Assembly: GCA_964019425.1 (NCBI GenBank)
Contig: OZ025810.1
Coordinates: 930,001 to 994,000 of the forward strand
Origin: Flectonema sp. DT1601
Taxonomy: Eukaryota > Euglenozoa > Diplonemea > Diplonemida > Diplonemidae
DNA: 64,000 nucleotides
Direction: 5' to 3'
Shown: piece after piece, positions 1-8,899 of the stretch
Position numbering within the stretch: the stretch's first letter is position 1
How the letters are laid out: each line of letters begins with the position of its first letter
Notes under the pieces: model-generated
Told to the model about the DNA's origin: nothing
What the model saw: only the letters and a program-made list of their open reading frames with translations
The model's database searches: none
Program-made: the position numbers and the translations under genes

Positions 1-516
1 CTACCGAGGGTCACCGCGGGCTTTAAATGTTGTCTGTTCTGTGGCTTTCAGGATACCTCAACTGAGCATCTGCTGCTTGAATGCGTTGAGACCAGGGAAT
101 TGGTAAAGCAAACCATGAGATTTCCGACACCTGATGATGAGCTATCTCTGGATATGTTCTTTCGAACCGAATGGCAGCCTTTCACGTTGTTATTGATCAG
201 CAAGCTTGATAATCATCTTAAAGAGTTATCTGACAATCCGTTGTTGTTGAAGTTTCCGCTTCAGGGTATTTTTGTGAGGAAGAAACTAATCACACACATC
301 GAAAGGAAGACAAGTTTCTCGCTACTGGGTTCTGATGTGAAGAAATATGTTATGGAACTTATTGATAACGCTTATAAAGCTACCGATTTAAATGTTGTTA
401 TTGACGACCTTTCTATGGTTAATGTGCTGGTCAATCCTAGCTGGTCGGAATCCAAGCTTTCTAAGTTCCTCTCTCGCCTAAGTCGCCTCCTGCGAAGTAA
501 TCCCCGAGGTAGATAA
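1..516 (+). CDS. LINE ORF2 C-terminus with CCHC zinc knuckle (partial)
   Basis: Frame 1 is open from base 1 to a TAG at 514-516, so 171 residues of a longer protein are visible. Residues 11-28 give a C-x2-C-x8-H-x4-C motif (CLFCG...TEHLLLEC), the zinc knuckle found after the reverse transcriptase domain in many LINE ORF2 proteins. About 140 residues of variable, weakly basic C-terminal sequence follow and end in RSNPRGR. No catalytic motif is visible, because the RT and endonuclease parts would lie upstream of the window. The zinc knuckle identification is firm; the clade (L1-, CRE-, Ingi- or other type) cannot be told from this fragment. Confidence 0.75.
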   Translation, partial: LPRVTAGFKCCLFCGFQDTSTEHLLLECVETRELVKQTMRFPTPDDELSLDMFFRTEWQPFTLLLISKLDNHLKELSDNPLLLKFPLQGIFVRKKLITHIERKTSFSLLGSDVKKYVMELIDNAYKATDLNVVIDDLSMVNVLVNPSWSESKLSKFLSRLSRLLRSNPRGR

Positions 517-841
517 TGAACGTCTCTTTCCTCTAGTGTAATTTCTTATTTTATTTATTAGTATCATTTCTATTACTTATCATTACTTTATTTCTTATTT
601 TCTGATCAAATGTGGCGTGTTCTCCCTCTCTTTGACGAAAATTGGCGTTATCAGCCGTCTCTAACACTGTCTGCTCGCGTGGACGGTGGGTTTAGGTAGT
701 CATTTGTTCCAGGTTATTCTACGTCTCTTATCGTCTGTGAGAGTCTCACGGTTGCTGGTAGCGATATAACTGTTACTCTGTGAGCTTTTCCTGGCTTTTG
801 GCTTCCTAGGCTTCGTAAATAAATAAATAAATAAATAAATA
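1..841 (+). mobile_element. Non-LTR retrotransposon (LINE), 3' end
   Basis: The 3' part of a LINE that enters from the left edge. It has the end of the reverse-transcriptase ORF (to 516), a 3' UTR of about 300 nt, and a tail of six or so TAAA units (816-841) of the kind many LINEs carry in place of poly(A). The tail abuts leucine-rich-repeat coding sequence with no gap, so the element appears to have inserted inside that gene. Its 3' UTR (from about 609) is recognisably similar to 1810-2033, which defines a family with at least two copies here. Whether the copy is full length cannot be judged, because its 5' part lies outside the window. Confidence 0.8.
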
Positions 842-1269
842 ATTGTTCATCCCTCACATCTCTGGACTTATCAAGTCTTAGCAATATTTCAGTTGTTGGA
901 GACTGTTTTCTAAATTTGTGTTCATCCCTCACATCTCTGGACTTATCAAGTCTCAGCAATATTTCAGCTGTTGGATACCATTTTCTATATAATTGTTCAT
1001 CCCTCACATCTCTGGACTTTTCAAGTCTCAGCAATATTTCAGTTGTTGGAAACCATTTTCTATATAGTTGTTCATCCCTCACATCTCTGGACTTTTCAAG
1101 TCTCAGCAATCTTTCAACTGTGGGAGACGATTTTCTAAATAATTGTTCATCACTTACTTCCTTGGATTTAACCCTCGTGAATGTGGAATCCGTTGGAAGT
1201 AATTTCCTAAAAGGTTGCTCATCCATTAAGAGAGACAAACTGCATACGAGCATAGCGAATTTGAAATGA
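841..1269 (+). pseudogene. BspA-type leucine-rich-repeat protein, 3' fragment broken by a LINE
   Basis: Five 25-residue (75-nt) repeats begin at 844, 919, 994, 1069 and 1144. Each starts CSSLTSLD and continues SSLSNIS..VG...FL, the cysteine-containing LRR type of BspA-like surface proteins in many protists. The last unit diverges, and the frame closes at TGA 1267-1269 after a short basic tail. The repeats are very similar at DNA level, which points to recent expansion or gene conversion. Upstream the frame runs straight into the TAAA tail of a LINE, which has stops in every frame, so this is the 3' piece of an interrupted gene. No start codon, signal peptide or membrane anchor is visible here. 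Confidence 0.7.
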
Positions 1270-1555
1270 CAGAAATCATAAATGTTGTTTTTAGTGTGTG
1301 TGCGTTGTTCCAAATGGCAGTCACTCATTTTGTCGTTTGCGGTGAAGTGTTGTTCCTTGAACAAAAAAAGAAAGTTAAAACTCGCATCCCTCCCCCCGCA
1401 AAAATTTCTGTTTCATTTTGTTTTATTTAGTATCCCCCCCTGTTATACTTTTTGTTTTTATAACAAAAGAGTGCGCCGCTAGTAGTGTGCTACGAACTAG
1501 CTAGCATAAGAACTGTTTTTTTCTTTTAACTTCGGTTAAGTGTAAGTTGTAACGG
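1270..1555. other. Intergenic, no gene seen
   Basis: AT-rich, with short T runs and one C-rich stretch near 1391. I see no coding frame with family resemblance and no repeat shared with other parts of the window. Confidence 0.5.
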
Positions 1556-1815
1556 ACTACAGGGCATGGGACGCTCAACCTGTTAGTACGTGGTCCCCGA
1601 ATTATCAGATTCGACAACGTTTTCTGGTCAATAAGACAAATAATATAGTTATCTCTTTATATTTTTTCTTTTTATTTTTTTCTTTTTTCTAAAAGTAATT
1701 TTTTTTGATTAACAACTACAAATATTTTTCAGTCAAGTACTGGATATTAATTTTGTTTTCTTCAATATCTAAAGTTGTTACTCTCTTTACATTGTCAAAG
1801 TTTCACCCCTGTGGC
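1556..1815. repeat. Dispersed repeat R1, copy 1
   Basis: About 260 bp shared with 8252-8490. Matching blocks in the same order are GTGGTC-CCGAATTA-CAGATTCGAC, then a T-rich stretch, TTTTTCAGTCAAGTACT, GATATTAATTTTGTTTT, and CATTGTCAAAGTTTCACCC at the right end. No coding frame is evident. The second LINE 3' end starts directly at its right border. Confidence 0.65.
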
Positions 1816-2033
1816 ATGCGCCTCCTCTCTTGGCGAAAATAGGTGTTATCAACCATCCTTAACACTTGCTCTTATGTCAAGTGGGTCTTAACACGAATAC
1901 TGATGGTCACAACGTCCCTTCACGCCTGAGGGATTCTTTACGGTTGTGTGGTATCGAATGACTGATACCCCGTAAGCTTACCATGATGTACAAGTGTTAG
2001 GATTTTCTAAATAAAAATAAATAAAAAATATTC
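1810..2033 (+). mobile_element. Second LINE 3' end (3' UTR only)
   Basis: The segment parallels 609-841: TGTGGCATGCGCCTCC against TGTGGCGTGTTCTCC, then a shared GCGAAAAT/ACGAAAAT, TTATCA and TAACACT pattern, ending in a degenerate TAAA/TAAAAA tail (about 2009-2033). No reverse transcriptase is present, so this is a severely 5'-truncated copy, the usual product of incomplete target-primed reverse transcription. It has diverged from the first copy more than a recent insertion would. Confidence 0.6.
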
Positions 2034-2342
2034 CCTTGACTGGGGTCACATTCTATCAGACACCCAACCCCGTTTGGAATTCCCCACCCGCCCTTCCCCC
2101 GCCAGGGTCCGGTCGAATCGATACGGGCCTGGCACAATCCCTGCGCGGAAGTAATCTGCACCCATCCACGGTGTAGATACTTCTTTGTGTTGATCTCAGC
2201 TTGTTTAGGTAATGCCTTATTCTCTTATCATATTTCCTTCTCAGGTGCAAACAGTGATGGAAAGCGAATTACCGAAGTGTTCTCTTTTGTAAACATTTTT
2301 TAGATTGACGTTTCTGAATGCCTTTCCCCCTGCTGTGATTCT
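2034..2342. other. GC-rich block of unknown origin
   Basis: Bases 2040-2170 are much richer in G and C than the surrounding DNA and are open on the minus strand for 64 codons (2056-2250). The translation resembles no family I know and its composition follows from the GC content. It may be transposon-derived. No function is proposed. Confidence 0.35.
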
Positions 2343-2580
2343 CCAGTGCCGTATTGCACTGAATGACAACACGGACAAAGAGACATGTATGCAGACACGT
2401 TGGAAACATTGATTGTGATGTAGAATACGTACGTCATCTGCAGAGTGTTAGCCTATATTAGCATTATTAGTTATTGTGTCGTGAGTTTTTTAATTTCATT
2501 ATTTAGCTTTGATGCAACCCAGAGATTGATATTCGTATAAACCTAATCAAACAGTTTACCCCTCACAGTAGTGTTTTCGT
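2343..2580. repeat. Dispersed repeat R2, copy 1
   Basis: Shared with 7420-7645. Both begin CCGTA-TGCACTGAATGACA followed by ACACGG, then have GTATGCAG, a run around TTACGTCA/GTACGTCAT, GCAGAGTGT, and near the right end a stretch related to CGAACAGTTAACCCCCC. Shorter pieces of the same family lie at 22078-22178 and 48888-48926. Non-coding. Confidence 0.65.
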
Positions 2581-2712
2581 GTACCTGTTAGTCACTTTAT
2601 TATAACTAATGTTTATTATAGTTAACTCTGGTATAATACAGATGTTTATTTCTTCATAGATATAATCAAACATTTCATCCCTACAGTCATTTTTAATAAT
2701 GAAAGAAAAGAA

Positions 2713-2860
2713 GCAAAGAGATATATGGATTACTCTCGAAGCCTGAATAGTTAAGTATCACCGTAGTTCACTGTACACTTAGCAGATTGTTAAATTTTGC
2801 TTTGTGTTATTGTGATGCAGTGGAGTTGGTGCTTTTATGAATTCAAATATTCGACTCCCC
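2713..2860. repeat. Dispersed repeat R3, copy 1
   Basis: Resembles 18590-18735: both contain ATATGGATTACTCTC, a following AATAGTTA, then TAAG-ATC-CC-TAG, AGATTGTTAAATT and a right part around TTCGAATAT/TTCAAATAT. Non-coding. It lies directly upstream of the channel-like gene and may contribute to its upstream sequence. Confidence 0.55.
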
Positions 2861-2918
2861 ACAGCCCGGGCTTATTTATTCAGGAAGAAATGATCGACGG
2901 CCCTTTGCGTTTTTCAGT

Positions 2919-5900
2919 ATGACGGTGGAGAGGAAATTGTGGCGTGTATGCGCCTTGGGGGTTCTTGTTATGCAGTTTTGCAGTTCAATTATAGTGTCGA
3001 TGCTTCCTGAATTGCAAAGCAGATTAGTAACAGGCGTGGCTCTATCTGTAGTGTGTATGTTGGTGACGGCGTGGTTATCAAGAATGTATTTTTGTAATCC
3101 TTTGGAAGCATCAGCTATGTTTGCAATGTCGAATGCGAATGGAAAACTTCAAATTGTAGGAGAACCGCCAACAACGACAATAACTGAATTTAAAATAATA
3201 ATCTCAGCTATATTAGAATGTGTCAAAAAACCTGAAGAGGAATTTAAAATGCTCCTCCAACCATCACCTGAGGACGTTGATAAGTGCGTATCAATAAGGA
3301 ATTCCCCTAAGGTCCAATTCAATCCCTTGGTACCTGCTGGTCTTATTGAAAATGGTGATCGTCCTAGGGAAACAGAAAAAGCAGCTCCTGCTGGAACTCC
3401 TGCCTGCTTTAAATCAATGTCAGATAACAACGTGTTTCAAAATATCGTAACAGGTCATCGGAATAAGAGACTTAAAACAGGTTGGAATGTTGTTCGAGAC
3501 TTCTTTCTTAACGATTGGCAAACAGAACCCATGATATTTGTCGCATTTCGGATGGAATATTCATCTGCAGCAAGCAAGTCATGTTGTACAGACATCGCAA
3601 GAATTCACGCAACGATATTTGAAAAAATTAAAGCAGCAAGCGCCAAGTACAACACTTTCTGGGAATGGTCAGGGAACTCCGAGTGTGTTGTCTATTGGCC
3701 AAAAACACTCAGTATTTGTGTGGGTGATGTGTTGGATGTGACTATTACGCTTCGAAATCTCGAAGTCAGACACGTGTCGTCATTCAAATGGTCGGTAGCT
3801 ATTACAGAAGGAGAAGCCCGATGTGGAAAAATCAAATCCCTCAATATACTGTACGATGTAGTATTTTCCGAAGCTAGAGATCGAGCATTAGCTATGGCTC
3901 AGTTCGGTCTTAGCGTCCAATCGAAAATTCTTTGTGAAGAAACAGTGCAACTCGACACTGGGGATGTTCAATCACAATATGTAAAAATGCCTTGTTGGAG
4001 TGTCTCATTGAGGTCAACTACATCAGCGAAAAAACCTCAGGAACAATGTCGGAGTGGAAGTGTTGCTAGCAAGAATTCTCGCATGAGTTTCGAAACTTCT
4101 TCAACAACAGTATCACCCAGACATTCTCGGAGAAGAAACGATTTCGATGACGATGAGGATGAAAAAGTTATCAGTTACTGTCAACTACGATGTTCTCGGA
4201 TATCAGGCTATAGTGCAATTTGGAAAACAATCGGAGAACAAGACTGGAAACAAGCTGCGTGTGATTTAGCTTCTCTTGTTAAACGAAACAAAGAAGACAA
4301 GCACCTCAGAAATATTTATAACCACGTCTCTGGTGTGTGGAAACGGAGTAGACTATTCTCATTGTCATTTGATAGACAGCTTGTTAATATTAAAAGACCA
4401 ACGGAAACAGGATTAGAGGCGACATTAGATTTTCAACCAGCGATTCTGAGTCCTGTTGAAGATAACAACAACAATGAACAATCGATGATGACATCTGTTG
4501 AGATTGAAGTCCAGCTAACGGAGCATCAATTGGCTTCGGAGTTAGCTATTTTCGCTGATCTATTTACGTATCACATGCAACGAAAACACGTTGGATCAAT
4601 GACCATCGGACGCACTGTTTATGAAAATTGCTTCTCCGCTGAAAACGCTGTCACCTGGATGTGTGAACGCTTTGAGATAACAATATCAGAAGCTGTCCAG
4701 CTCGGCGAGCTACTGCGTATAAGAGGAATTATTTCACATCCAAAGAGAACTGATCATACTTTTAAGCTTGGTAAGATCGTCTTTAAGTTTAAAGATGACT
4801 CTCCGTGTATGTGTCCGGAAGATGTCTCTTGGGACAAAGCCAGAATTTCACAACTACTATCCTCAGCACTTTATTTTGAGGAACGTGAACAGGAATCTTG
4901 TGACGTGTCAGGAGTGGTTTTTCGCAATGAAAAAAAATATTTATCAACGGAGCAAGAGAGAGAAACTGTTGCCCAATCGAGAATTTCAAAAGTCTACAAT
5001 ATGTGGTCGGTGCTCAGATTGCTTGTTACTGTAACTAACGCAATAAATATATCACTTTTCATTGGATACGACCTTGAGTACAGGAGTCCTTTTGTTATTT
5101 TACAATGGCTTTGCGATTGTATACTGTTCCCTGGAGTCGTTTTGGAATATAAGCTTTTCATAGCTGAAGTTAAGGGTAAGAATTACACTTTAAAAACTCA
5201 ACTTTTAAAATCCTACAAACTGATAATAATTATTTCATCATGCTTTCCGCTGGAACTAATTGGGTGTTTACTCACTTTCAGTAGTGATAGTTTATTGCAT
5301 CCCGGACTCCGGATTAATAGGCTGACTGGTTTGTTTGTTTTTAGTCAATTGGTTCATAGCATCCATGAAGCCTTCTTTCCTGAAGCAAATCCAATCATCT
5401 TACAAATCGCAAAATTCTTAGTTTTACAACTTTTAATGCTGATGATCGTTGCGAGTGTTTTACATTTCGTGATATTCAAATATGAAGATGTAGAGAGCGG
5501 AATAGATTTTTTAAAATGGCCTGAACTGAGAGATTCAGGAGTTCAATTTCGACTGGCTGCATGTTTTGATTGGAGCGTACGTGCTGTTGTTGGCTATGCC
5601 TGTAGATGGCCTCAAACAGACCCTCAAGTCGTCGTCGTTTTACTCGTTCAATCACTCGGCCTTATCATGTGGACTACTATTATTGCATACTCTCATGCAT
5701 TGCTTGATGCTTTGAATCCGAGTAAGCGAGAGTATGAAGAACTCGTTAGTAATGTAAAGGATTATTTTAATGGTCATCGAGTTCCTTCTGTCTTCACTGA
5801 AGAAGTTCTTAGTTATATAAGAATGCTGTGGAATACAAGTAGGATGTACACAACATCTCAGTATGAGTTTTTGTTCGATGCGCATGAGTCTCATGGAGTT

Positions 5901-6821
5901 GTGTCGTCATGGATGCTTCCTGAAGAACTTCGATATGAATTTTTATTTTATTTAAATCATCACGTTGTTAATCAACTCCCATGGCTACAGTCTTATGCAA
6001 AGAACGCTGAGTTTACCTTTGATTTTGTAACTCATCTTCGGCAACAAATCTTTATGTCTGGAACTACTGTCGTTCCACATGGAGCCCATGGCACATCATT
6101 CTACATCGTTATGAGAGGATCTGTAAAAATAGATTATCCAGATAAAAGTGAAATAATTCGAGAAGGGGATTTCTTTGGTGAATTACCCTTAATATTTGAC
6201 ATGCCAAGTCCTGTCGTAGTCACCTGTTTGGATGTAGTCTCAGTTTATTCAATTGAGGGAGCCGCTTTTATTTCAGCTTTAGAATATCATCCAAGGAAAC
6301 TAGCTCGTGTACTGTGCACAGCAGAAATACGACTTGGGTATTGTATGAAGTCTAGGTTATCTGTATCTACGGTAGCAGAACGTGGGATCAGATCGTATTC
6401 TCTGGTTCAAAGATCACCACTTTCAGAATCAAAAAGACGACAATCAATGGAGATGTTTCAAAGCTATGTCAACAGTGGTGAAAAATCATTTTATGGAGAT
6501 GACAGTAAGTCGAGTAGCGGATTTTCAGATGTATTAAACGTGAGTCCACTCCACGGTAGACGAATGAAAGATAAATCACAAAAAGCACTTCTGAGAGTCG
6601 TAACTTCGTTTAGTGGAAGTATCAGAGGCAGTTCTCCGCAAGGACGAAGCCCAAAAATGCTTGGTGAAAGCGTCATTGGTAGTTTTAGAAAAAAGTTGTC
6701 AGCAGTGAGATTTAAAGAAGGTCGTAAAGACGAGTCATCGAGTCCTACGAGGGAAAGTCTCAAGAGAGGACTATCATCGATTAAACTGCAATCATCTGCT
6801 GCATCTGCAGAGCAAACTTAA
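2919..6821 (+). CDS. Channel-like protein with degenerate cyclase-like, DEP and cyclic-nucleotide-binding regions
   Basis: 1300 residues. The start is fixed by TTTTTCAG ending at 2917, one base before the ATG. Order: two hydrophobic helices (about 8-65); a region at about 200-360 with the layout of a class III nucleotide cyclase but without the metal-binding Asp (VAFRME where FADI is expected); a DEP domain (about 522-625); six membrane segments (about 690-960), with no Arg/Lys ladder in the S4 position; a pore-like segment GYACRWPQTDPQ (about 890-903) before S6; a C-linker; and a cyclic-nucleotide-binding fold (about 1045-1135) with GDFFGE but with PSPVV where the phosphate-binding R-x-A is normal. 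A Ser/Arg-rich tail follows. CNBD channels gate cation flow in plasma or ciliary membranes. Here ligand binding and K+ selectivity both look altered. DEP, channel core and CNBD are clear; the cyclase call is tentative. Confidence 0.75.
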   Translation: MTVERKLWRVCALGVLVMQFCSSIIVSMLPELQSRLVTGVALSVVCMLVTAWLSRMYFCNPLEASAMFAMSNANGKLQIVGEPPTTTITEFKIIISAILECVKKPEEEFKMLLQPSPEDVDKCVSIRNSPKVQFNPLVPAGLIENGDRPRETEKAAPAGTPACFKSMSDNNVFQNIVTGHRNKRLKTGWNVVRDFFLNDWQTEPMIFVAFRMEYSSAASKSCCTDIARIHATIFEKIKAASAKYNTFWEWSGNSECVVYWPKTLSICVGDVLDVTITLRNLEVRHVSSFKWSVAITEGEARCGKIKSLNILYDVVFSEARDRALAMAQFGLSVQSKILCEETVQLDTGDVQSQYVKMPCWSVSLRSTTSAKKPQEQCRSGSVASKNSRMSFETSSTTVSPRHSRRRNDFDDDEDEKVISYCQLRCSRISGYSAIWKTIGEQDWKQAACDLASLVKRNKEDKHLRNIYNHVSGVWKRSRLFSLSFDRQLVNIKRPTETGLEATLDFQPAILSPVEDNNNNEQSMMTSVEIEVQLTEHQLASELAIFADLFTYHMQRKHVGSMTIGRTVYENCFSAENAVTWMCERFEITISEAVQLGELLRIRGIISHPKRTDHTFKLGKIVFKFKDDSPCMCPEDVSWDKARISQLLSSALYFEEREQESCDVSGVVFRNEKKYLSTEQERETVAQSRISKVYNMWSVLRLLVTVTNAINISLFIGYDLEYRSPFVILQWLCDCILFPGVVLEYKLFIAEVKGKNYTLKTQLLKSYKLIIIISSCFPLELIGCLLTFSSDSLLHPGLRINRLTGLFVFSQLVHSIHEAFFPEANPIILQIAKFLVLQLLMLMIVASVLHFVIFKYEDVESGIDFLKWPELRDSGVQFRLAACFDWSVRAVVGYACRWPQTDPQVVVVLLVQSLGLIMWTTIIAYSHALLDALNPSKREYEELVSNVKDYFNGHRVPSVFTEEVLSYIRMLWNTSRMYTTSQYEFLFDAHESHGVVSSWMLPEELRYEFLFYLNHHVVNQLPWLQSYAKNAEFTFDFVTHLRQQIFMSGTTVVPHGAHGTSFYIVMRGSVKIDYPDKSEIIREGDFFGELPLIFDMPSPVVVTCLDVVSVYSIEGAAFISALEYHPRKLARVLCTAEIRLGYCMKSRLSVSTVAERGIRSYSLVQRSPLSESKRRQSMEMFQSYVNSGEKSFYGDDSKSSSGFSDVLNVSPLHGRRMKDKSQKALLRVVTSFSGSIRGSSPQGRSPKMLGESVIGSFRKKLSAVRFKEGRKDESSSPTRESLKRGLSSIKLQSSAASAEQT

Positions 6822-6994
6822 AATTTTCAATGAAAGGTACCATTTCTTGTTATTTAGGATGGAAATCAGATATCTCAGACTTTACAGGCTGAGTCTGCAT
6901 TCTTTCGTTTTGTGAACACACATTTTTCGGTTTTTTTTTATTTTTATATAACACTGGGTATATTATATTATATTATTCTTTTTTTTTTTTTTTT

Positions 6995-7142
6995 GAACCG
7001 ACGTAGTCGGAGAAGGAAACTATTCAGATTAAGAGCAGTTTTTTATTTATTATGATCAAAATGTTATCTATTTTCCCTGTGCGCCAGTAAAACTAGCTTC
7101 GATCAACAAAATATATATAAAGGCTTTATCTGAATGGGTTTT
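6995..7142. repeat. Short interspersed element R4, copy 1
   Basis: Related to 9801-9940 and 19455-19580. The + strand shows a T run, then CCGACG...TCGGAGAAG, AAACTATTCAGATTAAG, a middle with GCGCCAGTAAAACTAGC, and CTTTATCTGAATGGGTT. The two inner end sequences are imperfect inverted repeats of about 17 bp (7017-7033 and 7124-7140). Read on the minus strand, the element ends in poly(A). It could be a SINE-like retroposon or a MITE; no target duplication was recognised. Confidence 0.6.
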
Positions 7143-7365
7143 TTTTTTTTTTTTTTTTGAATTAAAATGTTTAATGATAAGTTTACGGTGGCAACTTTAT
7201 TCTTTTATTTTGGTTGATCATACTTTTTTTTTTTTTTTTTCCCCCCCCCTTCTTATTTTTTTAAGAAACAAACAGTTAACCCCCCTTCTTATTTTTTTCA
7301 AAGAATTGTTGATTTTAAGCAAGTAATTTGTAGGTGAAACCTACACTCTGCCGTATTACATTATA

Positions 7366-7387
7366 CCCTGGGTTTGGTTTCCCAGGG
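7366..7387. other. Hairpin CCCTGGG/CCCAGGG
   Basis: A perfect 7-bp GC-rich stem with an 8-nt loop in AT-rich intergenic DNA, a few bases after a smaller GTAGGT/ACCTAC hairpin. Role unknown. Confidence 0.45.
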
Positions 7388-7419
7388 CTCACGATTAATT
7401 CAAAATTGAATAACTCGAT

Positions 7420-7645
7420 TCCGTACTGCACTGAATGACAACACGGAAAAAGAGATGTGTATGCAGCTAAGTTAGAAACATTTATTATAATGTAAAGTAT
7501 TTACGTCAATCGCAGAGTGTATACCTACACTAACATTACCTTTAGTCAACTGTATCTCAGAACTAATGTTAAATTATCGTTATGTTGTTTATGATACAAA
7601 ACATTTGTATTTTACGTACAAACTCGAACAGTTAACCCCCCTTCT
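7420..7645. repeat. Dispersed repeat R2, copy 2
   Basis: Matches 2343-2580 at its left part. Its right part (from about 7545) is nearly identical to 22078-22178, including ATCTCAGAACTAATG, TTATCGTTATG and GTACAAACTCGAACAG followed by TTAACCCCCC. Non-coding. Confidence 0.65.
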
Positions 7646-7933
7646 TCGAAATTTTTCGTTAATTGGCCTTTATCAGTTACCTTTTCCCAAGATTCTAATT
7701 TTTAGAGGAAATTAGGCTCTCCCAAGACCGATGACTTATGCAGAGTGTTTACCTTAAACACGATTAGTCAGTTGTCATGTCTAACCGTTTATTTTAGTTA
7801 AATTTAATAAGATTCTGATATTTATTAAACCCTTTGCTGGAAAAAAAAAAAAAAAACCAATATTTTTGCGTCTGCCGTTACTTTGTGTTAGGTAAAAAGT
7901 TTACTGATTCTACAATCGTTAACTTATCAATAT

Positions 7934-8094
7934 TTTTTTGTACCTACAAACCCATTGTTCGGTAGAAAGAGAATTGTGGCAGCGTAACTACCTATTCCTT
8001 TATTAGGATTTTCTACCGGTTGCGCACAAACAAAATAAAAGTGTGAGTGAGTAAGTAAAAAGTGAAGTTTGCCGATTCTTTTTTTTTTTTTTTG
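7934..8094. repeat. Dispersed repeat R5, copy 1
   Basis: Shared with 19610-19750: T run, GTACCT, AGAATTGTGGCAGCGTAACTA, TTCTTTTATTA/TTCCTTTATTA, GCACAAACAAAA, AGTGTGA, AAAAAGTGA, GAAGTTTGCCGATTC, T run. In this copy CGGTAGAAA and TTTCTACCG form an inverted repeat around the middle (about 7957-8019). Confidence 0.65.
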
Positions 8095-8147
8095 TTACAC
8101 GTGTTGCCTATATTAGTAGGTTAAATTATCTTGTTCATATTTTGTGG

Positions 8148-8175
8148 TAGTTTCTCTGTTTACACAGAGAAACTA
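8148..8175. other. Perfect 12-bp hairpin
   Basis: TAGTTTCTCTGT and its exact reverse complement ACAGAGAAACTA are separated by 4 nt (TTAC). It lies between the channel-like gene and the Sec20-like gene. A transcript would fold into a stable stem-loop. It could be an RNA-processing signal, part of a small RNA, or a transposon end. Confidence 0.5.
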
Positions 8176-8251
8176 TCATATTTAATCAAGCTCTACTAGG
8201 AAGTAGTTTCTTGTCTTCTCCCCTTTTTTCTCTCTTTTTTTTTTCACCAAT

Positions 8252-8490
8252 GGGACTCACTTGGTAGCTCGTGGTCTCCGAATTACCAGATTCGACTTGT
8301 CATCGTCTTCTGTAAGACAACAAATATATATTTTCCCTTTTTATGTTTTTCTTTTTTTTTTTTTTCTAAACATACCTTTTCTTTGATAAAGCAACTACAT
8401 AATATTTTTTCAGTCAAGTACTTTGATGATATTAATTTTGTTTTTAATACCCTAAAATTGTTACTGTTTTTACATTGTCAAAGTTTCACC
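8252..8490. repeat. Dispersed repeat R1, copy 2
   Basis: Second copy of the 1556-1815 sequence with the same order of blocks, ending in CATTGTCAAAGTTTCACCC. Here no LINE end follows the right border. Confidence 0.65.
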
Positions 8491-8808
8491 CGCCTGTTTT
8501 CTAATGTTCCTTAGCCTGTTTTTACATTAAGGGGTGAATTGAGTAAGAATGACTTTTTGATTTTTTCTATTCTTTTGATTGAAATACGAATCGGAGTTGT
8601 TATATTTCTGAATTCCTTAGGCACTCGGTCATATCGAAAGAAATATTTAAAAAAAAAAAAAAAAATTCAACATTAATTTTAAAAAAAAAAAAAAAAAAAA
8701 AAAGAATGTCAGACCTGCTATATAAGTTTTTTTGTGAGCCTTACGTTTTTGTACACAAGTGTTGTTTTATGTCACTTTTCCACAATTTAGAAAAATATAA
8801 AAAAAATG

Positions 8809-8846
<38 letters not shown>

Positions 8847-8899
8847 AAAAAGCTTGTTTTAATTATCACACAAAGTACCAGCTCAAAGACAAGAGCACC
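8491..8899. other. Intergenic, A-tract rich
   Basis: Contains several A runs of 16 to 25 nt (8649, 8681 and 8814 regions) and no supported gene. The AG at 8880-8881 (ACCAG) is the probable splice acceptor for the downstream gene. Confidence 0.5.

Noticed and set aside
2056-2250. 64-codon minus-strand frame in GC-rich DNA
   Set aside because: Open only because of local GC content; no family resemblance, and orientation opposes all genes.
7090-7120. AGCTTCGATCAAC in R4 as a possible Pol III B box
   Set aside because: The only A-box-like sequence is about 10 nt away, too close for a tRNA-type promoter, so a tRNA origin of R4 is not supported.
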